A stretch of 64,000 nucleotides of DNA from Primula veris (GCA_963682055.1 OY821743.1:35760702-35824701), one strand, 5' to 3'. Numbered from the stretch's first letter, positions 12,301-24,920 are shown. The notes: generated by a model not told the origin, from the sequence alone. Numbers and translations are program-made.

Positions 12301-15300
12301 TTGACAATCTTTAAAAAGCATCTCTGGAATTGTAGCTTGTAAAAGTTGGAAGCTTTCAGCTAGATGAGCCTAACTCTTTTTTTCTGAAACTAAAAAATGC
12401 AAGTTATTTGCCAATAAGCTTCAACTAAACAAGCCACAAGTGAATTGATCATACCCTCCAAAAAAGTGAATTGATCATAAAAACATATTAACTTCTCCCT
12501 AATGGCTCAAACATAAAGACCCGGACACTTCCAGGCCTTTCATCTTATTAATTTGGTTGCAGCAAGCTAAGTTTTGTTGTTATTTTTTTACAAAGCTCAT
12601 TGCATTTGGCTAATCAGCTTAATCCTGTGCTCTTCAGAATTTTTGACTTCGAATAGGTAGAAGTTAGCTGGATGAACTTAGCTTTTCTGAACTTCAATAA
12701 ATGCACCTTATTTGCTTACAAACAACAAACAAACAAGCCCAGACAATCCAACATGATGATATAAAAGCAGAAGATTCAAAAGGCCAAAATAAATGGTATA
12801 TATTATAAAAAATACATTCATATACATATATATATATACATATATTATTTACTGTGTATGTTGTATAATGTACTGTGCATAAGAATTACCTTCAGGCTTT
12901 TGTTCTTCACCAGGGAGTATATACTTTTTGGTTTCCATTTTATCCGGCCCACTAGAGTGCATCTGCTTGTCATAAAACAAAGCTTCTGAGGTATTGGGAA
13001 GATTATCCTTGGCATTGTTCACCTTTTCATCTTTAGGATCATCAAAAGGTATATCTTCTCTACTATCTGTCACCAGAAAATAACACAAAAACCCAATTTA
13101 CAACATAGAGAAGGTAGAGAGACAAAGAACAGGAAGAGAAAGCATTGGTAAGATTAGTACCATATTTTGTCCGTCTAGCTTGCCCTGGATCATGAGAATT
13201 CCTTCCAATGGAACTGTCCTTTGAATTCTGAGGCACACCACTACTAACTATATCCCCTTTGTCAATTCCATTTAGAATAGCCTATTCAAGGAGTAGTTAT
13301 TAGAAAATAGATCATCAACAATACAGCAATTAACATATTATACTTTTGAAAAAAGGACTGGTTGCATATTTTAAGCTCGTATTTTTTCTTCTTTGATTTA
13401 GATTTGGATAACATTTGCTTGATAAGAGCATAAAAGCTGAGTTTTCTGGTTTCAAAGTTTAAAAAAGTTGGCAGCTTTAAACTGAATGAACCCATCATAT
13501 TGAGCAAATTCAAAAGTCCAGCTTATTTGCTTAAATACTGCAACAAACAAGATTACCCTTTGGTTGGTTGCAGCTTTTGGGCTCAACGACTAATGTTTTT
13601 TTCTGTTTAAAAGCTGAGGTTTGCTAACCTTCATGGCCTAATAAAGCTAGAAACCTTAAGCTGGATGAGATCAGCTTTTTCTCAACCTCAGAAATTTAGA
13701 TTAATTGCTTATAAGCTTTAAGCAAACAAACTAAACTTCCTCTCCTAGCAACTTTAAGCTCATTTTTTTTTTTGCGTAAACAGTACACTACATTTGGTCC
13801 ACGAGCTTAAAAGCTAATATTTTCTGGTTTTTAAGCCTTCAAAACCTAAAAAAATTAAGCTGGATGAACTTGGCTTTCGCTCAACCAATAAATCCAGCTG
13901 ATTTTCTTAGAAACTGCAACATCCAAAGTTACAAGTATACGTATAAAATACCAGTTCAACATTTGAAGGAGCACTAAATGCTAACGGCTCATTTTCTTCT
14001 TCTTGTGTAAGCGAAGGAACAGATATTAAGCCATCTAAAATCTTTCGATAATATTTCTTATCCATCACTCTTAACACATCAAGTAATTTTGTCCTGCCAT
14101 AGCTCAAAGGAGTTCTTCTCTCTCCAATGCCAACTTCTTCTCTCTCTAATGTAGCTCCTGGGGAGAGAGAGAAAGAAGGTGTGTTATTCGTAAAGCTTAC
14201 ACCCCTTCCCCGTCCATGTGAGAAAGTTGGAGTAGAAGTTTCCCCCCGTCCTCGACCATAACCGAACGACGAGACTTGTTTGTTGGGTGTAGAGAGAGGA
14301 GGTGGCTCAGATCTCCCTCGACCTAGAGCACTAGGTCTCCATGGCCGAACATGCTCTCTCTCCCCCTCTTTCTCATCCTTTACATGATCATTAGAATCCA
14401 ACAGACCTTTATCAATAGTCATGTCTGTGGAATCTTTACTAGAGTCTACCCATTTATCAGGCAAATTATCCCTCTCCTTGCCATCACGACCCCATCGTGT
14501 GTTCCATTTGCCCTCCCGCTTTTGCTCCTGATTGGTTTCTTTATTACCTGACACAGTTAAAGTTTAAAACAAATTAAAGTTATAGGCAGTCGTGAACATT
14601 TTTTGTCCTTCACTCACTCCTTTTTCTCTTATTTATGGTTAGTCTCAGATAATGATTGACTAACTATAGTTAAGGAAAGAACTAAACAATTTATCAACAA
14701 GTCCCTGATATAATAGCCTAGGCCAAAAAGAAAGCTAAAAACAAAACTACTTAAGCCTGTGAAGATAAGACCTTTTATGCATGGCTTTACGTTCAAAAGT
14801 TATTTTTGCAAACAGATTATGAGCATAAGAAACGAATTTATTGTATACTCCATGAATTATAAAATAAGCATATATTGACAAACAACTCGACCCGCAAACA
14901 ATAATACATCAATTCTTGATATCAAAATTCAAACAAACGTCTATTTAATTTTATCGATTTTTTTTTGCAGATTCCTTTATTCTCTTTGAGTTGGATTGGC
15001 AACGCACCCTAAGGATTTAGGTTTCTCCCCTTTCTTTCTCTTATTCTCTTTACTAGCAGGATTAGCAAATTCATTTACCATATGCAACCTTCCCTCGAAT
15101 CTTTTGTAGAATGTTCAACTTAGTTAATGCTAATTTATGTTTTGTTCATAAGTGCTTGGCTTCTCTAGTTCTCCAAGAGGGACTTTATGCTGTTTAAAAA
15201 TTTGTCTCAGTTTATTTATTCTTTTATCTTCTGTCCACTCCTAAGTTCCTGGAAAAACTACTTTCCTAGCGGAATCTAGCGATATATTCAATCATGTGTA

Positions 15301-18300
15301 TATAAATACAACCTTTCTTGCAATCAAAAATTGAACACTTGTCTCAGATTATCTCTTTATGTTTGATTTTAAAGTTACCAGAGTCATTCCAACGGTCAGA
15401 TGGAGCCCTACGAGCTTCTCCAAAGGGCTTTGTGTGAAGGTTATCCATTCGGCGCTGTTCCACCTTGCGATTTTCACTCAGATCTTTGTCTCCTTCCCTC
15501 CAACGATCTCTTCGGAAAGAGGAGTTTGTATCTCTCTCCCTCTCCTCCTCGCGCCAGCGTTCACGACGGCCAGAATCCATGTCCAGCACAGTTGGCCTGA
15601 ACACGTCCTTTTTCTTCTGGGTATCCTGTGTCTCATCGCCATTTTCCAGCGACTTCTTTGAGTTCAAACGGCTCAAATTAGCAGAATGAGGTGAGAAGTT
15701 TTTCTCCTGGAAAATTAACATAAAAAGAAAGTTAAATATCACAACGAAACACATCACAATCCCACTCTCCCTTCTATTTCATTAGATAAAGGTCCTCTAG
15801 GAAACAGGAAGCAAAGAAGACTAAATGGCCTTGTTTAGTTGCAGCTTCTAAGCTCAGCTTTTTTAATTTCTGATATAAAAGTTGAGATAAATTTGGTTCA
15901 CCAGCTTAAAGAGCAAGTTATTCTAGCATTTTGGCATGAAAAGGTTTTAAGCTAGACGTCCCACTTTTCCTCTGTATCTCAACAAATTCAGCTTATTTGC
16001 TGCTACAGAGCTGCAAACAAAGCTGCAAACAAGCGTATGCTTTTATTTCTTCTCAAAACGAAAAGATGGACGACTGACCCCAGCAGGTACAGTTCCAGGC
16101 TTATTCTCCCCTGGCTTCAGAAGACGCCACTGCGGTGAAAGCGGAATTGAAATTTCGGACCCATGCACATCTGCAATATGAAAGAGAAGTTGATTAAGTA
16201 TAAGTAATATTAACTGCACAACACAGTGCCTACTTAAAGCTGAACTGTTCTGTTTTTTTTTAATTAGATGAGCTAGTTGCTTCTTGGACCTCAAGAAAAC
16301 CAGTTTATTTGCTCAAAAGCTGCATCTGAACAAGCCTAATGTACTTATCTTTGACGTCTCCGTTTAAAGTGAGAAAACTACTATTTTACAACCACGGTGA
16401 GGAAATTCCAGACTAAAATAAATTATAACTGCATACAAGGCAAGTCCCATGAGTAGCTCTCTGACCAACTAAACAGCCGAAAACCAAGAAACAAAACATA
16501 TACATTATCCTTTTCTTCTTCACTTCGTAAACAGTAAACACAGTAGTTCTCTGACACCAAAAGGCGAGAAACAAAAATAGGTTCTTTTCTGATTGATTTG
16601 GTCTTCACATGCGGAAAGAGAACCTTGAGCTCACAAGCTAAAAAATTACGCTGAATTACTAAAATAAGGCAGCTAATTGTTTAAAAAATCTGCAATGAAA
16701 AATCCGTCAATCTAATCTTTGTTCATCTTTTCGATTTCTATAATGACTAAATCCTATTTCGATAAATACAATCCACGTATTCTGGGACTGGAAGTAAAAT
16801 AACATTGTCTTTTTTAACTTCATCTTAAATCCCACAACAATAAACAAGCATGTTTTACGAAAAATATCCTAAACCTTTCAGTCGGGGGATGCAGCCCCTC
16901 CCATTTTGATTAAAAAAAATGATGAAAAGGCAACTTTTTCCTGTGTTTTTTGATTAAAATCTTCAAGAATTAGCATTTCTGCCCCTCCCATATAATGAAA
17001 AGAACTCAACTCATACAGAGTATGAAAAAAATTCATATTGAATATCAGCCCCTCCTGTTTGAACTAAATGGTTACATCCCTGTGTGTAGAAATACATATG
17101 TAATCGGTTGTGCTTCAAGCTTGGAGTTTTTGTTTTCCTGGCCTGAAGAAGCTTAAACTTAAAGCTAATAAAACCTAGTTTCTTCTTCTCAGGCTCATAT
17201 ATGCCATGCTTACTTAAAAATGTGCAGCCAAAAAAAGACTTAATACAATCTTCAACATTGGTACTTTTTGTTCTCAATTTCTGTTTTATGATCTGGGTTT
17301 TGGCTTTTGCCAAGTGAACAGGGTTTTTTTCCCGACACAAGTACGCGAGTTTTATTTTCTTAAAATCTGCAGACAAACAAGCTCGTACTACTATCTTCAC
17401 TATTGGTACGCCTATTTTGTTAATTTTAGTTTCATCTGCAATTACAATATCATAGATAAATCAATAAATAATAACGGCAATCCACATATCAGGCAAGCTG
17501 ATACACCCTATACGCAAGTCAACAGAAAGAAAACACCAAAAATACCCAAAAACCTCGGCTAAGGTTTAAACATAACCCTAACCATCTCTCAAACAATCAA
17601 AACAAATACTCCATTTGGTGGATATAATTTTGTCTATATGTTGCTATCTACATTGACAAATCCCTGACTAGATCAAAGCAATCTACACCTTAGCCACGGA
17701 ATCTCTATCTTGGACATTCAATGGCTTAGGTAAAAGTTTCTATTTTCTACAGAGATAAAATGCAATCCGAAAATTTATCTCACAATCCCTCAATATCATC
17801 TTCAAAATTGGTGCTCTGTATAAATTTATTTCATTTGAAATAACCAAATCACAAAACCTAAATGCAATCCACCCACAAGCACTCAATACTATAAAAACGT
17901 TTGTTCTTTAATGTTAATGTTATCATCTACCGTGACAAAACCCCCTTAAATAAAATTCGCATATTTTCTATTTTCATCAAATAAACACTAATTACGAATG
18001 AAAAGGTACTATAAAGCTTTAAAATTCGCATATTTTCCATTTTCATAGCATAAACACTGATTACAAATGAAAAGGTACTATAAAGCTTTAAAATTCGCAT
18101 ATTTTCCATTTTCATCACATAAATTACAAATGAAAAGGTATTATAAAGTTTTGGTTACCAATGTAGACTACAGGAATTGTACTTTCATCTCATATTAACA
18201 CAAAAGTTGTTTTGTTAAAGTCTATGCAATCTACTTAGCTTAGCAGACTTGCTTTTTTCCCCCATCTTCAACAACAAAACTCTAATTAGATATATAATTA

Positions 18301-21300
18301 CACATCATTCCAATGTCATCACATAAGCTTTAAACGGCAAAGAACAACATTCCCTAACAAAGAAGTAATAAAAAGCTCCGGCTCACCCTAATCATAGCAG
18401 ATACATACTACAAAAATACGTACAGTGACCAAAACCCTAATTAGATAAATACAATCCACATATATCCCTCATTAGCACCAACGTAATTTACAGATATAAT
18501 GGCGATAAAGATTAAAGAGATCAATGTAATCCACAGATTTCCAGGTTCATCTCAAATCAACACACCGAAGGAGATTACTTAAACCCTAATTATAAATACC
18601 CAGTTTTGTGTCGAAGATTTTTTTACAGTGACAAAATGCTAAAGGGATAAATACAATCCACATATTATACCCACTTTCATCACAAAAATCTCAAATAAAT
18701 TGAAATAAAACACACATTATTCAAAACCCTGATCAGAACTTTTTCGTAATGTGTGTTACATTACTGATAAAACCCTAATCCGGTAAATCGTAAGTGCAGT
18801 ATCATGAACCCTGAACAAAATAAACCCAAAAAAAACACCAAAAGTGCCCAAAACCCTAATCAAACATATTTTCGTAATTTTCTTATCCATCGATACAAAA
18901 ATCTAATTACAGAATTACAATCAACATATTTTCCAATTTCAACACATAAACCTACTAATACAGAATAGCACACGAATATTATCCAAAACCCCAATAAGAA
19001 CTTCTTTTCATAATTCATATTTTCGTCACTGCTAAAATCCTAATTAGATAAATTGTAACTACAATCTCAAAAACCCTATACACAATAAAGCCAAACAAAA
19101 CACCAAAATAACTTAAAACCCAGATCAAACATTCTTTTTTTTGGCGAAAAAATTGGTAATGAAAAAACCCAATTAAATCAATACATTCCACATATTTCCC
19201 AATTTCATCTGATAACCCGAAAGAAAACGCCAACATTATTTAAAAACCTAATGAGACCTTTTTTTCCACAATTTATATTTTCATCACTAATAAAACTCTA
19301 ATAAGAAAAATCACAGCTGCAATCCCATAAACCTTATACGCAATAAACCGAAACAAAACCTTAACATTATTCAAAATCCCTAACTGAGAAAACCTTAATT
19401 AGATAAATCTAAATAAACTTAATCCACATATCAGGCAATCTCTTTTTTATCTATAATTGGTGGGGGGGGGGGGGGAAAGCCACATTTTTATTTATTCATA
19501 ATCAGGCAATCTCATAAACCCTAAAACGCAATAAATAGAAACGCCCACAAAAAAACCCAATCAGGGTTCAGACAAAACCGTAATCAGATAAAACATACAT
19601 GTAACCAAATATATCAACAATTAACCACAAAAATTGAAAAAATCCTAATTAGATCAACCCAGATAAACGTAAATCCAGATATCAGGCAATCCCTTAAACC
19701 TTATGCGCAACAAACCAAAACAAAAACATTAACCCAAACCCTAAGAAGATAAACTATAAATGTAACCACATATATCAACAATTAACCACAAAAAGCGACA
19801 AAACCCTAATTAGATAAATCAAGATTAAGGGAACATACTTTTTGGTCCAAAATCAGATTTTACAATTCTGTTTCAAGAATCCACTGAAAATCCAGATTTT
19901 GGGATTTTTCAGCTTTTTTAGCCTAAAAACTGTTTTGTAAAAGCTAAAAAATCCGACTGTCCAAACACTCACAGATTTTTAAAATCAAAAATCCAAAAAT
20001 CAGGAAAAACAAATTGTTAGCAAACGGACCCTTAATCCACATATCAGAGAATCTCATAAACCCAAATTAGGGTTCGCAAAAAAAACCCAATAATTCATTT
20101 CCCAAAAAAATTATAACCGTATGCGCAACAAACCAGAACAAAACCCAAACATTATCCAAAACCCTAATTAGATAAAATCTAGATTAACTTAATCCACATA
20201 TCAGACAATCTCATAAACCCAATAATTCATTTCCCAAAACAATCAACGGCAGCGTTTATAGAGAGAGATAGAGATTGTGAATGTGAACAGAACAGAACAG
20301 CTATAGATAGATAGATAAATAGATATAGCTATATGTATAAATATAAACCCTAATTAAATAAACCCAACTAAACGTAAATCCACATATCAGACAATCTCAT
20401 AAACCCAAATAAGTGTTTCGGAAAAAACCCCAATAAATCATTTCAAAACAACAAACGGCGGCGTTTTATCACACATATAATATATATAGAGAGAGAGATA
20501 GTGATTGTGAATGTGAATAGCATAGATAGAAAGTTAGATAGAATGATATAAACCTTTAATTTCCAAAAACAAAAACAAGGAAAAAGTCCACAAAAACTTA
20601 ATTAGGGAAACATTATCCAAAACCCTAATCAGATAAACAGCAAGTGTAACAACATATATCAATAATTAACCACAAAACCCTAGTTAGATAAATCAAAATT
20701 AACGTAAATCCACATATCAATCAAATCTCATAAACCCAAATTAGGTCTTGGAAAAAAACCCAATAATTCAATTCGCAAAAAAAAAAAATAACGACGGCGT
20801 TTTATCCCACATAAATATACGTATAAAGAGAGGGATTGTGAATGTGAATAGATATGTGTGTGTATAAACCTTCAATTTACTTCTTTAATTTCCAAAAACA
20901 CCAAAAAAGTCCACAAAAACTCAATTAGGGAACCACATATATCGACAATTAACCACAAAAAAGCGGCAAAACACTAATTTAGATAAAACCCAAATTAACT
21001 TAATCCAGATATCAGGCAATCTCATAAACCCCGATTAGAGCTTTGAAAAAAAAACCAATAATTGAATTCGCAAAATAACGGCGGCGTTTATAGAGAGAGA
21101 TAGTGATTGTGAATGTGAACAGTATACATATATAGAGATATAGCTATATGTATAAATATAAACCCTAATCAAATAAACCCAAATAAACGTAAATCCATGT
21201 ATCAGGCAATACCATAAATCTAAATTAGAGCTTCGGAAAGAAAAAAAAACCAACGACTCATTTCCCGAAACAATCAACGGCAGCGTTTATAGAGAGAGAT

Positions 21301-22647
21301 AGTAATTGTGAATGTGAACAGTATAGTTATATGTATAAATGTAAACCCTAATTTAGATAAAACCCAAAATTAACATAAATCGACATATCAGACAATCTCA
21401 TAAAACCCAGATTAGGGCTTGGAAATAGAAACCCAATAATTCAATTCGCCAAAAAAAAAAAACGGCGGCGTTTATAGAGAGGGATAGTAATTGTGAATGT
21501 GAACAGTATAGTTATATGTGTAAATGTAAACCCTAATTTAGATAAAACCCAAAATTAACATAAATCGACATATCAGACAATCTCATAAAACCCAGATTAG
21601 GGCTTGGAAATAGAAACCCAATAATTCAATTCGCCAAAAAAAAAACGGCGGCGTTTATAGAGAGGGATAGTAATTGTGAATGTGAACAGTATAGTTATAT
21701 GTATAAATGTAAACCCTAATTTAGATAAAACCCAAAATTAACATAAATCGACATATCAGACAATCTCATAAAACCAGGATTAGGGCTTCGAAATAGAAAC
21801 CCAATAATTCAATTCGCCAAAAAAAAAAACGGCGGCGTTTATAGAGAGATAGTAATTGTGAATGTGAACAGTATAGTTATATGTATAAATGTAAACCCTA
21901 ATTTAGATAAAACCCAAAATTAACATAAATCGACATATCAGACAATCTCATAAAACCCAGATTAGGGCTTGGAAATAGAAACCCAATTATTCAATTCGCC
22001 AAAAAAAAACGGCGGCGTTTATAGAGAGAGATAGTAATTGTGAATGTGAACAGTATAGTTATATGTGTAAATGTAAACCCTAATTTAGATAAAACCCAAA
22101 ATTAACATAAATCGACATATCAGACAATCTCATAAAACCCAGATTAGGGCTTGGAAATAGAAACCCAATTATTCAATTCGCCAAAAAAAAACGGCGGCGT
22201 TTATAGAGAGAGATAGTAATTGTGAATGTGAACAGTATAGTTATATGTGTAAATGTAAACCCTAATTTAGATAAAACCCAAAATTAACATAAATCGACAT
22301 ATCAGACAATCTCATAAAACCCAGATTAGGGCTTGGAAATAGAAACCCAAAAATTCAATTCGCCAACAAAAAAACGGCGGCGTTTATAGAGAGGGATAGT
22401 AATTGTGAATGTGAACAGTATAGTTATATGTATAAATGTAAACCCTAATTTAGATAAAACCCAAAATTAACATAAATCGACATATCAGATAATCTCATAA
22501 AACCCAGATTAGGGCTTCGAAATAGAAACCCAATTATTCAATTCGCCAAAAAAAAAACGGCGGCGTTTATTGAAAGGGATAGTGAATGTGAAAAGTATAG
22601 ATATATATGTATGTATATATATAACCTTTGGAGATCTGGTCGGCCAT
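6302..22647 (-). CDS. EXA1: EXA1-like GYF-domain protein (eIF4E-binding translation regulator)
   Basis: The coding exons, in order, are 22647-22626, 16170-16091, 15706-15379, 14547-13952, 13281-13161, 13066-12890, 12133-11651, 11095-9007, 7499-7315, 7227-7168 and 6660-6302. They sum to 4500 nt in frame, or 1499 aa; Arabidopsis EXA1 is about 1.7 kaa. The N-terminus has [19 protein letters not shown] and basic [12 protein letters not shown] blocks. RGRG repeats lie near residues 240-258. Y293-GRTKLL fits the canonical YxxxxL-hydrophobic eIF4E-binding motif. The GYF domain is at about residues 482-535 ([17 protein letters not shown]). A Gln-rich segment with a poly-Q run occupies the first part of exon 8. 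The C-terminal helical block ([17 protein letters not shown], then [17 protein letters not shown]) is strongly conserved in this family. Known for the family: EXA1/MUSE11 represses translation, limits NLR immune-receptor levels and is needed for potexvirus accumulation. The 22-nt first exon is my inference from the reading MADQISKD joined to the conserved second exon. Confidence 0.95.
7920..8112. repeat. 34-bp minisatellite inside EXA1 intron 8
   Basis: About five head-to-tail units each contain CCTAGTTCAACAAGGAGTCA followed by AATAAACTCA. They alternate between two variants (AACTCAAATC and AACTCAGATC). The array lies within the intron at 7500-9006 and is not coding. Confidence 0.9.
8700..8865. 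mobile_element. MITE-like relic of the GCAGC/AAGCTG family (EXA1 intron 8)
   Basis: The segment begins near TCCATTTGGTTGACCAG and ends near GCTGCAATAAAACAACCCC, with internal AAGCTGGAATTTTTTAAGCTG. The ends are imperfect inverted copies of the consensus TTGTTTGGTTGCAGCTTTTA / AGCTGCAACCAAACAAGCC shared with the copies listed below. Boundaries are approximate and no target duplication was identified. Confidence 0.5.
12240..12745. mobile_element. Two adjacent MITE-like relics (EXA1 intron 6)
   Basis: Two units, roughly 12246-12440 and 12549-12742, each run from an AGCTTTTGAGCTC-like or TTGGTTGCAGCAAGCTAAG-like left end through AGCTGGATGAACTTAGC to a right end of the type AAACAAGCC. They belong to the same dispersed family as 13356-13925 and 15825-16035. 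They sit in the intron between the exons ending at 12133 and beginning at 12890 and do not touch splice sites. Confidence 0.55.
13356..13925. mobile_element. Three consecutive MITE-like relics (EXA1 intron 4)
   Basis: Units at about 13356-13556, 13557-13740 and 13785-13925 repeat the same plan: a GGTTGCAGCTTTTGGGCTC type left end, an internal AGCTGGATGAACTTGGC motif, TCCAGCTTATTTGCTTA, and a GCAACAAACAAG type right end. Together they fill most of the intron between exons 13952 and 13281. Confidence 0.6.
15825..16037. mobile_element. MITE-like element, best-preserved copy (EXA1 intron 2)
   Basis: The left end is GGCCTTGTTTAGTTGCAGCT and the right end is GAGCTGCAAACAAGC, preceded by a duplicated GCTGCAAACAA. 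The two ends are inverted repeats. The internal part contains AATTCAGCTTATTTGCTGC, as in the other copies. A further partial copy lies at 16215-16340 in intron 1. Confidence 0.6.
17947..18160. repeat. 69-bp tandem repeat in EXA1 intron 1
   Basis: Three copies carry AAAATTCGCATATTTTCCAT followed by a TTTCATCACATAAACAC-like block and AAATGAAAAGGTACTATAAAG, starting near 17953, 18022 and 18091. The repeated peptide MKMENMRIL seen in one frame is only a shadow of this array. Confidence 0.85.
19462..19475 (+). repeat. Homopolymer of 14 G in EXA1 intron 1
   Basis: A run of 14 G (14 C on the EXA1 sense strand) lies in an otherwise AT-rich intron. It may be real or an assembly or sequencing artefact. 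Confidence 0.8.
20230..22575. repeat. ~182-bp telo-box array adjoining EXA1 exon 1
   Basis: Seven near-identical units end in ACGGCGGCGTTTATAGAGAG. The ends fall near 21461, 21645, 21830, 22010, 22191, 22375 and 22557, spacing 180-185 bp. More diverged relatives lie near 20250, 20455, 20798, 21078 and 21278. Each unit contains AAACCCTAATTTAGATAAAA (a plant telo-box, AAACCCTAA), CATATCAGACAATCTCATAA, a poly-A stretch of variable length and GTGAATGTGAACAGTATAG. The last unit runs into EXA1 exon 1 and its donor site. The array therefore lies at the 5' edge of intron 1. Confidence 0.92.
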
Positions 22648-22648
22648 T

Positions 22649-22680
<32 letters not shown>
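22648..22680 (-). repeat. GA/CT microsatellite in the EXA1 5' leader
   Basis: A run of about 15 AG dinucleotides on the + strand reads as a pyrimidine tract ending TCTTCA directly before the inferred ATG at 22647. Further GA repeats continue at 22735-22775. Such CT tracts are typical of plant 5' leaders and support placing the transcript start here. Confidence 0.6.
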
Positions 22681-22682
<2 letters not shown>

Positions 22683-22741
22683 AAATAAAAGCCCTTAAAA
22701 CACTTGAGTTTTGCTATCGAAAGAATGAGAGAGACGGTGAG

Positions 22742-22772
<31 letters not shown>

Positions 22773-22984
22773 TTTATATTGAGCTGGGTTTTTTTTTTCA
22801 GGGTGAAGGGTATATTCGGTATTATTAGTTTATTAATTTGTTATTACTAATATTTATATTTATGTTTATAGGTATATTTATATTAGTATAATATTATACG
22901 GATAAAGTGGTGGGGGAGCGAGAACGGTTATAAATAAAAATAAACTTTACGTTGTAATAATTCATAATTTTTTTAATGTTCCGT

Positions 22985-23615
22985 CTATGGCTGGGCAGAA
23001 TTTCGGAATAACCGAACCGGAAAAACCCAAAAACCAAAAAAAGCGAAACCGAAAAAACTGAAAAAACCAAAAGTTGTTCGGTTGGGTTTTGGTTTACTAT
23101 AAAACCGAAAAACTGAAAGACCGAAAAAACCCGAAGAAAACCGAACCGAGTAATAAAAAAAACCGAAACAAAACACCCCCCCAATCAATATATATATTAA
23201 AATTACAAATCAATATATATATATATAAATAAGTTACATTTTTTTTTTTACACTTATCTAATTTTAAGATATACGTGTATTTTTTTTTATAAAACGAGGA
23301 GTTCGTAAAATAGTGAAACTTTAATGAAACTGTGATTTATGAAGAATGTTTTAAAAAAAACTGGGTTTTAGTAGTAGTTTTTAAACATTGTAGGAGATTT
23401 ATGAAAGTCATAGAAACTTACATGCTTGTGTAATTTGACATATAAAATTGAACCATACCAAAAAAACAGAACCAAAACCGGTACCGGACTGAATCAGAAC
23501 CGAAAACGGATCGGACCGAATCAGAACCGCTTCGGTCCACATTTTTCGAAAACCAAAAATTAATCTCGGTTTCGGTTTTACTGAAAACCGAACCCGGCCC
23601 TAGTCCAGCCTATAG
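22985..23615. mobile_element. Non-autonomous hAT-like element rich in CCGAAA
   Basis: The left end CTATGGCTGGGCAGAATTTCGG and the inverse of the right end CTATAGGCTGGACTAGGG resemble each other, giving an imperfect terminal inverted repeat. Inside each end are CCGAAAAACC-type purine blocks on the + strand, and the centre is AT-rich. No transposase frame is present; the open frames at 22894-23188 are products of the CCGAAA repeats. A related element is at 43553-43805. Superfamily assignment is by resemblance only. Confidence 0.5.
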
Positions 23616-24920
23616 AAAACGTACCTCTCTATATAATGATAAATAACATAAATTTGTACAATTGTATATACGTAAATTCCAAGACGATTTTCTATGCAAT
23701 TATACATAGTATTTATACATGTAGATAAAGTATTAAATAATTTTTTGATGAATTTCTACTTTTATAGATACATATACTCGATTTTCTAAATACTTTTGTA
23801 CATACTTAATTTTTTAAAAATTTACGAGTTTATTATATGATGATTTTTTACTTTATTGAATTCATGTGTTTACCTAGTTAAAGTAAAAATATGTACTCGT
23901 CTCTTAAATATTTGTGCTAGTTAGTGATTTTTTTTTTATAGATATATCTTGTATTATACCAAATATATATTTAAGATTATATTTTTTTTATCTATGCACC
24001 CCCATTTAAGAATAACATTTATATAGTAATATTTTTTATTGATCTCAAACTTATGAGTGTATAGAGGTTCTACGGTACTATTTTACTTTTTTAATTTAGA
24101 GTTGGTTTCTAAGTTTGGATTCTCTACCTCATATTCTTTATACTATTTCGTATACGCTTGTTTAATTCGCCCAGATTTTTAGATTTTTCAACTTGTTTCG
24201 CACTTTATAAACTCTTATTGTATATTTATTATATGCAACTTCATAAATTTTGGATATATGTTGCTCTAAACGATTTTTTTAATTTCAATACTAGTTTATA
24301 CTAGTTTTTTAATTTGTTCAAAATTAAACCGTATGTGACGTTTGTCTTAAAAATAATTATTATAGTGTATCGATACATGTATCGTCATAATTGTACCATT
24401 TTTTAAAACAAATATTTTGGATTAAATATGTAAGGGAGTACGAAAAGATACAAAGAATACGAGACAAACGATTCGACTCTTGGTTTCTTAGGTGTTGTTG
24501 CGTATACTTCCTCCCTAAGAATTGTTAAGAATTTACACCACTCTTATATACTTGGGACCAAAACCTCTGATTTAAGAGCATGGGTCTTGGTCGGAACGTT
24601 TCAAAAAATATTGTACCATTTTTTTTGGTATTGGTTTTCGAATTTACATTATTATTGTTATTACGGGTTGGACCTTATATATTTTCCCCCTTGCTTTGTT
24701 ATCTCTATTATGCCTCCTCTCTATTTTTGCTCAGATTTTTACGATGCGACGAATGTTGCTAAACTTAAAAAATTACTGTACAATCCATATTTTATCAAAT
24801 TGAATACATACTTTTTTATAAATATTTGATTATTAAATTGCTTTTGTTTAAATATGATGTTTATTATTCTTTTAAGATAATTGTATATAATTTTAACAAA
24901 AACTAAAAATGTAAAAAAAG
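23616..24920. other. AT-rich intergenic DNA, nothing recognised
   Basis: Long T-rich and TA-rich stretches dominate. Two overlapping short frames near 24580-24829 have no recognisable protein content. No tandem array or inverted repeat stood out. Confidence 0.5.

Noticed and set aside
17927..18118. Peptide with repeated MKMENMRIL
   Set aside because: It is produced by the 69-bp tandem repeat in an intron, with no start context or homologues.
22894..23188. Phe/Gly-rich frames
   Set aside because: They are artefacts of CCGAAA/TTTCGG repeats in a non-coding element; the same applies to 43516-43935.
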